From the NCBI GenBank assembly GCA_016709495.1, contig JADJMS010000018.1, positions 1-43,875 on the forward strand: a stretch of 43,875 nt of DNA, read 5' to 3'. Shown piece by piece: positions 25,961 to 33,941 of the stretch. Made by a program: the position numbers and the translations under genes. Positions within the stretch are counted from its first letter, which is position 1; the number at the start of each line of letters is the position of its first letter. Source of the stretch: Candidatus Dechloromonas phosphorivorans. Its GTDB lineage: Bacteria; Pseudomonadota; Gammaproteobacteria; Burkholderiales; Rhodocyclaceae. The notes under the pieces are model-generated. The model was not told the origin of the DNA, did no database searches, and worked only from the letters and a program-made list of their open reading frames with translations.

Positions 25961-26125
25961 ATGAAGACTATTCAAAAGTGGTTTGAGCAACTCGCTGGCA
26001 TTTCTCAAGATGAGCTGGATCGACTGGCGCTCGCCGCAGAAGTTTTTTCCGAGGCACCTTTCGATGCCTCCGACCTGCAAAAACCCGCCTGCTGGCGCCG
26101 TAAATCCCGCCACGCAAAAAATTAA
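25961..26125 (+). CDS. Small protein of unknown function downstream of a LexA box
   Basis: ATG at 25961, preceded by AGAGG 10 bases upstream, opens a frame of 54 residues: an acidic helical first half (MKTIQKWFEQLAGISQDELD and following) and a strongly basic tail (PACWRRKSRHAKN). It ends at 26125, overlapping the stop of the convergent SEC-C gene by four bases. No family is recognised. The charge split, the small size and a perfect LexA box about 87 bases upstream suggest a DNA-damage-induced regulator or inhibitor. A 25-codon frame starting at 25909 overlaps its 5' end and might be a leader or an artefact. Confidence 0.6.
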   Translation: MKTIQKWFEQLAGISQDELDRLALAAEVFSEAPFDASDLQKPACWRRKSRHAKN

Positions 26126-26817
26126 TTCAATTTTTCCGGTCGACCGCAACATTGTTTGAATTTGCGACCGCTACCGCAGGGGCAAGGGTCGTTACGGCCA
26201 GATTTCGGGTCTTCCCGCTTGACCGTAGCGCCTGAACGCTTATTGCGCCAGAAGTTGTAGAGTGACTGCACGACCAGCGGCAGGTTCTCCTGAATATCGG
26301 CCACCAGACGCGCTTCTTCGGCCGGTGCAAACCAGCGTTCACCGCTCTTTTCAACATCTTCCTTGAGCATGCCGTTGAGCATGAACATCGGCTCCAACAA
26401 TTCGGAAAGATCTTCAGAGTGCTTGCCGGCCTGCTCAAACCAGTCCTCGCCGAGTCCGGCACCAAAAATATAAGTATCCGCCCAGGCTTCGTAATCGTAG
26501 GTTTCGCAGCTTTCGTCGAGCGGATAAAGAATGGGCGCAATCGTTTCGTCAGCAAGTAAAGCAGCCGCCAGATCATTGTTCAGGCGCATCAGTAATTCCA
26601 ATGCATCAGCCACTTGCGGGTCATCCATGCGGCTCAAGCCCTTGCCCAGCGCTTCGGGCAACCAGACGGCAGGAGGAATCGGCAGCGGGCCACTAACCAC
26701 GGCACAGAGCATGGCCTGGATTTCGTCCAGACGCATGGCGTCGCCTTCAAAAACATCGGCTTCGAGGAGTTGCTCGAGTCGGTCGAGTTCGCTTTCGCTA
26801 AGGGGGTTCGGGTTCAT
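26122..26817 (-). CDS. UPF0149 (YecA-like) protein with C-terminal SEC-C zinc motif
   Basis: The 231-residue product has an N-terminal helical UPF0149/YecA domain (about residues 8-185), starting LSESELDRLEQLLEADV. It ends with the SEC-C motif GRNDPCPCGSGRKFKQCCG, a zinc-binding tail also used by SecA to contact SecB and ribosomes. The function of YecA-type proteins is not settled; YecA has been reported to bind metal and ribosomes. The ATG at 26817 is used because homologous sequence begins there. The final codons overlap a copy of the dispersed word on the coding strand (26139-26151). Confidence 0.87.
   Translation of the reverse strand: MNPNPLSESELDRLEQLLEADVFEGDAMRLDEIQAMLCAVVSGPLPIPPAVWLPEALGKGLSRMDDPQVADALELLMRLNNDLAAALLADETIAPILYPLDESCETYDYEAWADTYIFGAGLGEDWFEQAGKHSEDLSELLEPMFMLNGMLKEDVEKSGERWFAPAEEARLVADIQENLPLVVQSLYNFWRNKRSGATVKREDPKSGRNDPCPCGSGRKFKQCCGRPEKLN
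26139..26151 (-). repeat. Uptake-signal-like word, copy 8 (3' end of gene)
   Basis: On the minus strand TGTTGCGGTCGAC, exact match, followed by AAAAATT after 3 bases and then AATTAATTTTTT. It spans the last codons of the SEC-C gene. Confidence 0.85.
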
Positions 26818-26896
26818 TCGCGGTATCCTGAAAAATCTCTGTGAATCATAGCCGAGTTTGCCAGTCTTATCTGCCCCAAACCACCCGAGACGCGCC

Positions 26897-27293
26897 ATGC
26901 CAAAAATTGAAAAAACCGACGCCGAATGGCGCTCACAACTGGATGCCAACCAATTTCATGTCACCCGCAAGAAAGGCACCGAGCGCGCTTTCACTGGCCA
27001 ATACTGGGATTGTGATGCAGAGGGTACCTACCATTGCATCTGTTGCGACGCCCCGCTCTTCCGCTCTGAAGCCAAATTTGACTCAGGCTGCGGCTGGCCA
27101 AGCTTTCACACGCCGAACGATGAAAACTGATCGATGAGCACGTCGACCGTAGCTTCGGCATGAGCCGCACCGAAGTCACCTGTCACGCATGTGGCGCCCA
27201 TCTTACCATGTATTCCCGGATGGTCCGGCACCCACCGGGCAACGCTACTGCATCAACTCGGCTTCGCTCAAACTGGAAAAAGACGAGTCCTGA
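26897..27293 (+). CDS. msrB: Peptide-methionine (R)-S-oxide reductase, cytosolic form (frameshifted)
   Basis: From ATG at 26897 the frame reads MPKIEKTDAEWRSQL and ends at a TGA near 27128. Adding one C at about 27127 continues LIDEHVDRSFGMSRTEVTC, and one more base near 27204 gives HVFPDGPAPTGQRYC followed by INSASLKLEKDES and a stop at 27291. Together this is a complete MsrB of about 132 residues with the catalytic Cys in RYCINSASL and zinc Cys pairs in CICC and CHAC. No signal peptide is seen, so it is the cytoplasmic counterpart of the Tat-exported MsrB 4 kb away. Both breaks look like single-base losses in the sequence. Confidence 0.88.
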
Positions 27294-27321
27294 GCCAGCG
27301 CAGCATTCATAAGTTTCGCCA

Positions 27322-28529
27322 ATGACTACCGCCACGCTGCCGCCCTCTGCTCGCCACGATCTTGAAACCATTTCGCTGATCGGCTTCGTGCACGGCGTCT
27401 CGCACTTCTTCCATCTCCTGCTGCCACCCCTGTTTCCCTGGTTGATGGATGATTTCGATCTGAGCTTTACCGCCATCGGCGTGACGATGACCGTATTTTT
27501 CATCGTTTCCGGCATTGGTCAGGCGGCTGCAGGCTTTCTCGTTGATCGTTTTGGCGCGGCACGCATCCTCGGTGCCGGTATCAGTTGCTTTGCCCTGGCC
27601 GGCATCCTGCTCCACTTTGCCACCGGCTACCCGATGCTGATTGCAGTGGCGGCCATCGCCGGGCTGGGTAACAGCGTATTTCACCCGGCCGATTTCACGG
27701 TGCTCAACCGCCACGTTTCCCAACCGCGCCTCGGCCATGCTTTTTCAATTCACGGCCTGTCCGGCAATCTCGGCTGGGCGCTAGCGCCGATTTTCATGAC
27801 CGGCATTGCCACCGCTAGCGGCTGGCGCAATGCCGCGCTCGCTGCCAGTCTCGTCCCCCTGCTCGCCCTCGCACTACTCTTTTGGCGCAGAGAAGCGCTG
27901 GCTGATCCAGTCTGCGAGCACAAGGAAAAATCTGATCACCCTGCCGGATCGCTTTTTGATTTTCTGCGCGTGCGCGCCGTCTGGCTGTGTTTTCTCTTCT
28001 TCCTGCTGATCACCGCCGCCTTCGGTGCCATCCAGAATTTCGCCAGCCCCATCCTGCAGGCGCTCTATGGACTGTCCATCACGACAGCTGCAACTGCCCT
28101 GTCCGCCTACCTGCTCGGTGGCGCCGGTGGCATTTTGCTCGGTGGTTTTCTGGCCAAAAGAATGACCAGGAAAGCCTGATCACACTGGCCCTCGGCATCG
28201 CCGCCGGATTTGCCATAATCCTTGCCGCAGGCATTCTGCCGGGCTGGAGCATCCTGCCCTTGATGAGCGCCATCGGCTTCTGCACCGGCATCGCCGGCCC
28301 GTCACGCGACCTGCTGGTGCGCCGCGCCGCCACCGCCCGCTTTGGTCAGGCGGCTTTTGGACGCGTTTATGGCTTTGTCTATTCCGGCCTGGACCTGGGT
28401 TTGGCTATGGCCCCGGTCATCTTTGGTCAAATGATGGATGGTGGCCACTTCAGCCATGTCCTAATCGGCATCGCCGTGTTGCAAACCCTGGCCATCTTCA
28501 CTGCCCTGCGCGTCGGCAAGGCGGTCTGA
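27322..28529 (+). CDS. Major facilitator superfamily transporter (one frameshift)
   Basis: Two frames give one carrier of about 402 residues with twelve membrane helices. The first frame covers helices 1-8 and contains the MFS loop 2-3 motif GFLVDRFGAARIL and the signature GLGNSVFHPADFTVL. The second covers the rest (ALGIAAGFAIILAAGILPGW to the end). Adding one A at 28161 (AAAAGAA run) restores the join KRNDQESLITL. The sequence resembles the fosmidomycin-resistance (Fsr) branch of MFS exporters, especially the His-Pro pair in helix 4, but the substrate cannot be deduced. It starts 29 bases after msrB and may be cotranscribed with it. Confidence 0.88.
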
Positions 28530-28530
28530 G

Positions 28531-28740
28531 CTATTTCCAGTTCAAATTCAACTTGCGGTGAGACGTTGCGCAGTCGCGCAAGTAGAGATTGATGAGACTT
28601 TGATATGGAATCCCTACTTCAACAGAAACTGATTTGAAATAGTTAATCGCTTCTTCGTCCAAGCGAATGGTGACCTGCTTCTTTAGTTGTGAAGCGTAGG
28701 GGTTTTTCTTCGCATTTGAAAAATCGTATTCTTGACGCAT
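28531..28740 (-). CDS. brnA: BrnA-type ribbon-helix-helix antitoxin
   Basis: The 69-residue product has the BrnA layout: a flexible N-terminus followed by KKQVTIRLDEEAINYFKSVS and GIPYQSLINLYLRDCA, a ribbon-helix-helix DNA-binding fold. It lies 10 bases downstream of brnT in the same orientation, as in known brnTA operons where the toxin gene comes first. BrnA binds BrnT and represses the operon. The gene ends two bases from the convergent MFS gene stop. Confidence 0.88.
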   Translation of the reverse strand: MRQEYDFSNAKKNPYASQLKKQVTIRLDEEAINYFKSVSVEVGIPYQSLINLYLRDCATSHRKLNLNWK

Positions 28741-28750
28741 GATGGCACCT

Positions 28751-29032
28751 TCATTGATAAGACTTTGATTCCTTGATCGAGGCTTTTCGAGCCGAGATGA
28801 TTCGAATCATCTGATTCTTACCTCGATAACAATGGCACACGACCAAGAGCCTGAGCGTTTCGCTTAATCCCAGAAGGACAAACCGATCCTCGTCTTCTGA
28901 GTGATCTGGGTCATTGATAAGTTTGGCACGTTCGTCACGAAAAACAGACTTAGCTTCCTCAAAGCTAATGCCGTGCTTCTTGACGTTGGCCATAGCCTTC
29001 TCGTCGTCCCATTCAAAGTGCAGTGCGCCCAT
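28751..29032 (-). CDS. brnT: BrnT-type ribonuclease toxin
   Basis: The 93-residue product matches BrnT throughout: FEWDDEKAMANVKKHGISFEEA at the N-terminus, VFRDE, a DPDHSEDEDRFVLLG segment and the C-terminal IRIISARKA. BrnT is a RelE-like toxin that cleaves RNA and is neutralised by BrnA. The ATG at 29032 is chosen because the fold begins there; the longer in-frame extension upstream would run through a set of direct repeats that look like the operator. Together with brnA it forms a complete type II toxin-antitoxin operon. Confidence 0.9.
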   Translation of the reverse strand: MGALHFEWDDEKAMANVKKHGISFEEAKSVFRDERAKLINDPDHSEDEDRFVLLGLSETLRLLVVCHCYRGKNQMIRIISARKASIKESKSYQ

Positions 29033-29040
29033 GAGATCAG

Positions 29041-29089
29041 TGTAGTTACGTTGTAGTTTTATCGCAAGAATTGGTGACGTTTGGTAGTT
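29041..29089 (-). promoter_or_regulatory. Direct repeats upstream of brnT (candidate BrnA operator)
   Basis: TGTAGTT occurs at 29041-29047 and 29052-29058, 11 bases apart (one helical turn), with a further GGTAGTT at 29083-29089. Ribbon-helix-helix repressors typically bind short tandem half-sites of this kind close to the start of their operon. Confidence 0.4.
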
Positions 29090-29111
29090 GCGCGCTAACG
29101 AACAACGAGAC

Positions 29112-29282
29112 TTACAAACCACGCGCCAAGTTTAGGCGAAACTCAGCATTTTCCGGCGTCGCAACAGTTTGTCGAATCTGCGCCAGCAGCCGCTTCTTCT
29201 CCGCCTCAAAATCTTTCAGCACCAACCAGTTGGGCACACGATCACTACGAAAGACCGTGCGCTTTAACTCTAACGCCGAAAA
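29112..29282 (-). pseudogene. Displaced 3' end of the radical SAM gene
   Basis: Translated on the minus strand this stretch gives about 56 residues beginning FSALELKRTVFRSDRVPNW and ending in LARGL before a TAA at 29112. The radical SAM gene at 29762 ends FLSALELKRTVFRSDHASN and finishes in WARGL. The two tails are clearly homologous but not identical, with scattered differences. There is no start codon and a stop lies directly upstream, so this is a remnant. It is separated from the full gene by the HEPN-type gene, as if an insertion had supplied a new 3' end and left the old one behind. Confidence 0.8.
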
Positions 29283-29284
29283 TT

Positions 29285-29724
29285 CTATTTTTTCCTATAC
29301 AAAGTTTGGAACATGATCTCAATAGCGCGTTTTGCATCATCCTCTAGCGCAGACTGGGTCTTGCCAAGGTCGTGCCCTTCAACCATCCATACCAGCGATG
29401 GTGAGCCAGGGGCTTTTGAATGCATCAACTCGTTACGTATTTCACGAAGCCACCGAAGGTCAGCGTTCTCCCAAATAAAGTCTCAGATTTTGTCTTGAAA
29501 TCATCACTGTCGATCTGTCGGAACTTCGCCTCAACGGCGGCGCAGGCAAGGACAATTGTTGAAATCCACGCTCCCGCACAAAATGCAAGACGAATATCAA
29601 TCTCAATCAGCAGAGCATGTGAAGAAAGGAGGCTCGGAAACCCTCGATAGTTTTTTACGGCATCAAATGCGCTGTCAAACCAGAGCGAGCGCTCTTGCTG
29701 AATGTCTTTGGTGTTTGAGTTCAT
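29285..29724 (-). CDS. HEPN-domain-like protein, putative ribonuclease toxin (one frameshift)
   Basis: From ATG at 29724 the frame reads MNSNTKDIQQERSLWFDSAF with a hydrophobic helix GAWISTIVLACAAVEAKFRQ. One missing base near 29482 then joins DFIWENADLRWLREIRNEL, and the protein ends YRKK with TAG at 29285, about 146 residues in total. The join contains RNELMH, an R-x4-H motif followed by Ser, the catalytic signature of HEPN ribonucleases, and the preceding all-helical layout fits. HEPN proteins act as RNases in toxin-antitoxin and phage-defence systems. No separate antitoxin is seen next to it. It is inserted between the complete radical SAM gene and the remnant of its 3' end. The function is inferred from the motif only. 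Confidence 0.55.
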
Positions 29725-29761
29725 TGAGAAGTTCGGTGTTGGTTATACCGAAATGATACCC

Positions 29762-30651
29762 CTAAAGCCCCCTCGCCCATGTTGGACGCAAGTCAGCGTC
29801 CTGCGGCCGTTCAATGGCTTGCCGTATTTGAGAGAGTAGCCGTTCTTTATCGGCACCCAGAGTGCCTTTGAGGATCAGCAAGTTCGATGCATGGTCACTG
29901 CGAAAAACGGTTCGCTTGAGTTCAAGCGCGGACAGAAATTGCTCCATTTCGGCAAATAGTTCCTGTTGACCAAGCGGCTCCCATTCTGGAAACTCAGCGC
30001 TAAAACGCTGTTCACCTTTTGGAAAACTGACTACCAAGGTCGCCAGATATTCAGGTTGCGTCAAATTCGCAAGTTTTGCCGATTGTTCGGCATGCTGTCG
30101 TGTATACACCTTGCCGCCGAGGCCATTCAGAATCATCACCGAACGGGTAATGCCAGCGCTGCCAAGTTTATCCAGCGCGTCGCAGGTACTGGCAAAGGTT
30201 TCGCACTTCTTTACCGCTGCCAATACTTGATCATCGCCCGATTCAGCGCCGACATAGACCATTTTCAAACCGGCTGCTGCCAGTTCATTGATTTCCGACT
30301 GGCTTTTTTTCTTCAGGTTTCGTGGCAGGCAATACGAGGAAATCCGCCGCACGGCGGGCATGTGCGTTCGAATTGCCTCAAGGATATTGAGCAAGCGGCG
30401 CGTCGGCAAAACCAGCGCATCACCATCGGCCAGAAACACCCGCCGCACCTGATCGCCGTAACGTTCACCGGTGAGACGAATGCTTTCCAGAACCTCATCT
30501 TCTTCCCGCACCCTGAATTTCTTTGCGGGGCAGTGTACATCTCACAAAACGTATACTCGTTCCACGAGCAGCCATCCGTCACCGGCAGAATCAGCGATTC
30601 CGCCTCGCTCGGCGGACGAAAAACCGGTTCAACATAACGGATCGGAATCAT
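29762..30651 (-). CDS. Radical SAM protein of unknown function (frameshifted, atypical cluster motif)
   Basis: The start MIPIRYVEPVFRPPSEAESL leads to the cluster motif region DGCSWNEYTFCEMYTAPQ. A missing A at 30522-30524 then shifts the frame, and the rest continues REEDEVLESIRLTGERYGDQ through VYVGAESGDDQVL to the C-terminus. The whole is about 297 residues, with a radical SAM barrel (SAM contacts in VFLADGDALVL and GAESGD). Relatives I recall have a Cys two residues before TFC; here it is Tyr (TAT instead of TGT), leaving two obvious cluster ligands. The reaction is unknown. It starts 3 bases after the upstream thioesterase gene, so the two form an operon. Confidence 0.75.
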
Positions 30652-30654
30652 CGC

Positions 30655-31080
30655 TCAAGGACCAAATTTTGCAACAAAGGCTGGCGGCACCAGCGCCGGT
30701 TTGCGCACGCCGTAGTCGAAGAACATGATGCCGTGCTTGCCACGCGCCACTTCGCGCCCGCTTGCCTGATCGGTAATTTGCCAGACCAGATCACAGCCGT
30801 ATTTATTGAAATCATTGGCGGTCATCTGAATCACCAGCACCTCACCATGGAAAGCCTCGGATTTGTACTGGATGGCAGCATCGGCGACGATGATGCCGAA
30901 GCCCTCAACATTGAGCTCGGTGTAATCAAGCGACTTGAAAAAGCGTACGCGCGCTTCGGAGACCAGCGACAGCAAGGCAGAGTTGTCGAGATGGTTGCCG
31001 TAATTGATGTGATTGATGTAAATCGTAATCTCTGTCGAGAACGCAAAGCGCTCCGGCAGGTCTAGGGAAATTCTGGCCAT
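30655..31080 (-). CDS. Hotdog-fold acyl-CoA thioesterase
   Basis: The 141-residue product has the 4-hydroxybenzoyl-CoA thioesterase-type hotdog fold. It opens with the catalytic-helix region INHINYGNHLDNSALLSLVSEARVRF, cited here only for position (about residues 22-47), and ends with RGKHGIMFFDY. Such enzymes hydrolyse acyl-CoA or acyl-ACP thioesters. The ATG at 31080 is chosen because the conserved fold begins within the next dozen residues; the longer in-frame extension overlaps the divergent frnE start. It is coupled to the radical SAM gene (3-base gap) and divergent from frnE. Confidence 0.85.
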   Translation of the reverse strand: MARISLDLPERFAFSTEITIYINHINYGNHLDNSALLSLVSEARVRFFKSLDYTELNVEGFGIIVADAAIQYKSEAFHGEVLVIQMTANDFNKYGCDLVWQITDQASGREVARGKHGIMFFDYGVRKPALVPPAFVAKFGP

Positions 31081-31153
31081 AATGACTTTCAGTAAAAATT
31101 TGATCGGGTTCAGCAAGAGACTATATCCCGTCGCCCCCTGCATGGAGAAGTAC

Positions 31154-31797
31154 ATGATTACGATTGATATCGTTTCCGATATCGTCTGCCCCTGGTGTTT
31201 CATCGGCAAACGTCGGCTTGCCACGGCCATTGAACTGGTTGAGCAGGAGCACCCGAATTTCAGCTATCAGATCCATTGGCTACCCTTTTTCCTCAACCCG
31301 GACACGCCGCCGGAAGGCGAGCCTTACCTGCCATTTCTAGAAAAGAAATTTGGCAGCCGTGAACGCGTTGATGCCCTGTTCGAGACTGTGCGCGCCGCGG
31401 GTCGTCTCTATGGCATTGAATACGCCTTTGAGAAAATTGCCTTCCGCGCCAATACGCTGAAAGCGCACCGGCTTCTCTACTGGGCACAACAGCGCGGGCC
31501 GGTCGATCAACTGGTTGAACGCCTTTTCGTCGCCCAGTTTCAACTTGGCGAACACGTTGGCGATCTGGAAACGCTGGTCAATATCGCAGCGGAGTGCGGC
31601 TTGCCAGCCGAAGAAACCCGCGCTTATCTTGCTTCAGACCAAAACCAGGACACTGTTCGCCAGCTTGAAAGGGAATACCGCCAGCGCGGCATCAACAGCG
31701 TGCCCAGTTTCATTCTGCAAAATAGCGAGCTGATCGTCGGTGCGGAAGATCCCAAAGTATTGGCCGAGGGCATTTTGCAGCATATGCAAAGAGCTGA
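31154..31797 (+). CDS. FrnE-like DsbA-family oxidoreductase
   Basis: The product of about 213 residues starts MITIDIVSDIVCPWCFIGKR with the CPWC active-site motif of the FrnE branch of the DsbA family and contains the cis-Pro segment INSVPSFIL. There is no signal peptide, so it is a cytoplasmic disulfide isomerase-like protein. GGAG 6 bases before the ATG at 31154 fixes the start. Near the end, one missing base at about 31793 lets the literal frame run on through the convergent gene to 32485; with that base restored the protein ends at TGA 31795-31797, the normal family length and just before the convergent stop. The run-on is therefore taken as a sequence error. Confidence 0.9.
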
Positions 31798-31798
31798 A

Positions 31799-33244
31799 TC
31801 AAGCCTCCTCCAGACCTGCCTCAACCGCCTCGGGATCAGTCAGCCTAGCCCAGGGTTCCATCAAAACCAGCATCAGCAGTTTGTCGAATTCGCTGGCGAA
31901 ACGCTCGACGATGCGCTCCGGGTCCGGCACCATTTTTTTGTCAGTGATCAGGCCAAATTGCACCTTGTTGTCGTAAGACAAAATCGATACGCCCATGCCA
32001 ATGTCGCCGGATTGCGGCACCCAGAACAGCGGTTCACGCAATTTGGCACCAGCCAGATAGATCGCTTGCTGCGGCCCCGGCACGTTGGTCATGACTGCCG
32101 TGGCTTTGCTGGCCAGCATATCGAGTACTTTTTCCTGGGCAAATTTGGGCGCCAGCCCGACCGCACCGAGTATCGACAAGGTCAATGGCGCTTGATACGA
32201 CCCCTTGAGCTTTTCCATGCGTTCGCGCGTTGCGTAAAGTCGCGCCAACGGATTTTCAAGACCAACTGGCAATTCCAGCGCGACCAGCCCAAAACGATTT
32301 CCCAGCCGCCCCATGTCCTTGGGCCGACGCAGATTGACCGGCACCATGGCACGAATTTCAACGCCATCGACCGGGTCACCCTGTTCAACCAGATAGGCGC
32401 GCAGTGCACCCGCCGCCGCCGAGAGCAGCATGTCATTGACCGAGCAGCCAAGCACCTTGCCGACTGCCTTGACCTCGGGCAATGAAATCGGCTCCGACCA
32501 GGCAACGCGCTTGCTGGTCCCTGGCTTCCCTTTTGAAACGGGTTGGCGAGTCGTTGGACATCAGCGCAAGCTTTACCACTTCGGTCGCAATGCCGCCGCC
32601 AATTTTGGCGTAGTGCAAGGCCTTTTCGGGATTGCTCACCAAGCCGATGTACTTGACCCAAAACTTTGTCGACAAACGGATCGAGGCCAGCATGGCATCA
32701 GTCATCGGTCGCCAGAGCAGCCGCCAAAAAATATCATCGGCCTGCTCCTGCGTTGGTTCCAGCAAGGCTTCGCTGGGCACCAGTTCGAGGACTCATCGGC
32801 CATCGACAAAACCACACCCACCAGTGCGATGCCATCGGCTATGCTGTGATGAATGCGCAGGATGAGCGCCTGCCCGCCCAGCGAGGTTTCGACCAGATGA
32901 AACTCCCACAGTGGTCGCGACGGGTTGAGTGGCGTACTGGCCAGATCGGCCACAAAACGCTGCAATTCCGCCTTGCCCGCCGCACCAGGCAGAATGGCAC
33001 GGCGCAGGTGGTGTTCGAGATCGAAATCCTGATCGTCTTCCCAGTAATAAATACCGGCTACCTGCCGGGCAATCTGGCGGAAGCGGCGAAAACTGAGCAT
33101 GCGCCGTTCAATGCTGCGTTGCAGCCGCTCGTAATCAAGGTCGCCATCAAACAGCATGACGCCGACAATCTGCATCAGATTGCTCGGCCTGTCCATCCGC
33201 AACCAGGCGGTATCAACAGGTGAAATTCGATGACGAATGGGCAT
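31799..33244 (-). CDS. Wax ester synthase/diacylglycerol acyltransferase (two frameshifts)
   Basis: Three frames together give one bacterial WS/DGAT of about 482 residues, which joins acyl-CoA to fatty alcohols or diacylglycerol to make storage lipid. The catalytic motif is HHSIADG (His132, His133, Asp137). The C-terminal half has the conserved NDMLLSAAAGALR and NVPGPQQAIYLAG. Frameshifts are a missing base near 32784 (restoring LVPSEALLEPTQ) and an extra A at 32531-32534 (restoring KGKPGTSKRVAWSEP). The ATG at 33244 has GGAG 9 bases upstream. The gene is divergent from an acyl-CoA-binding protein gene, with a PHA-system gene next, so substrate supply and storage are grouped. Confidence 0.9.
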
Positions 33245-33315
33245 CGGAAACAACTCCGGATGGGATCAAGCTTCTATAATAACCAGATTCCATTATTCGC
33301 CTGCAGGAGAGATCA

Positions 33316-33573
33316 ATGAGTGATCTGAAAGCCCGCTTTGAAGCTGCCGTTGCCCATTCCAAAACGCTCACCGAGCGTCCGGACAACCAGACATTGCTGC
33401 GACTTTATTCACTCTACAAACAGGGAAGCGTTGGCGATGTAACAGGCAAACGCCCCGGTTTTACTGACTTGGTTGGCCGGGCCAAATATGATGCCTGGGC
33501 CACAATGCAGGGAACATCACCCGAAGCAGCAATGCAGGCCTATATCGACGAAGCGGCAAAACTCACCGGCTGA
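33316..33573 (+). CDS. Acyl-CoA-binding protein
   Basis: The 85-residue protein is a complete ACBP four-helix bundle. It carries the signature Y-x-LYKQGSVGDVTGKRPGF (about residues 31-49) and GRAKYDAWATMQGTSPEAAM. ACBPs bind medium- and long-chain acyl-CoA esters and shuttle or buffer them; they are widespread in eukaryotes and found in scattered bacteria. GGAGAG lies 7 bases before the ATG, and TATAAT at 33275-33280 is a likely -10. It is divergent from the wax ester synthase gene, which uses acyl-CoA. Confidence 0.95.
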   Translation: MSDLKARFEAAVAHSKTLTERPDNQTLLRLYSLYKQGSVGDVTGKRPGFTDLVGRAKYDAWATMQGTSPEAAMQAYIDEAAKLTG

Positions 33574-33582
33574 CTCGGGTGA

Positions 33583-33859
33583 TCAGCCGAAACGCTGGTC
33601 GAAATATTCGTGTATTTCGCGTTCAAGCGCGGCCTTGAAGGGCAAGTAAAACAAGCCAAGCTTAACCTGCACCGTCACCTCGTGTTTGGCCAATGTCAGT
33701 TGTCCGCGAACTCCCGTGCGCTCGAAGCGTAAAACTCCCGCCTCATCCCACACATAGGAGAAATCGAACTCTTTTTGGAGGTCGACCGCAACATGTTCAG
33801 CCGCCAGGCGGGCCTTCTTCATGCTCAGTTTGCACGCGGGTTATCAGAATTTCACTCAT
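33583..33859 (-). CDS. Polyhydroxyalkanoic acid system family protein (frameshifted)
   Basis: From ATG at 33859 the frame reads MSEILITRV and shifts after about 10 codons; two missing bases near 33830 would restore HKLSMKKARLAAEHVAVDLQ. The remainder reaches LGLFYLPFKAALEREIHEYF and a stop at 33583, giving about 92 residues. This pattern (His-x-Leu near the start, a two-strand middle, an amphipathic C-terminal helix) is that of the small PHA-system proteins often found with polyhydroxyalkanoate genes; the function is not established. A copy of the dispersed word is read in frame as VAVD (33781-33793). It is convergent with the acyl-CoA-binding protein gene. Confidence 0.78.
33781..33793 (-). 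repeat. Uptake-signal-like word, copy 9 (intragenic)
   Basis: On the minus strand TGTTGCGGTCGAC, exact match, followed by AAAAA after 4 bases and ATTT after 7 more. It is read in frame as VAVD in the PHA-system gene. Confidence 0.85.
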
Positions 33860-33941
33860 GTCGGGCAGTGTAACCGGGGCGCACCGAAACCGATATCTGC
33901 GGTAGCATTTGCCGCCTGTAACCAAACCAAGCCCGTAAGCC

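Noticed and set aside
31082..32485. Apparent 467-residue FrnE fusion protein
   Set aside because: The extra 230 residues are antisense to the wax ester synthase gene; one missing base near 31793 removes the normal stop.
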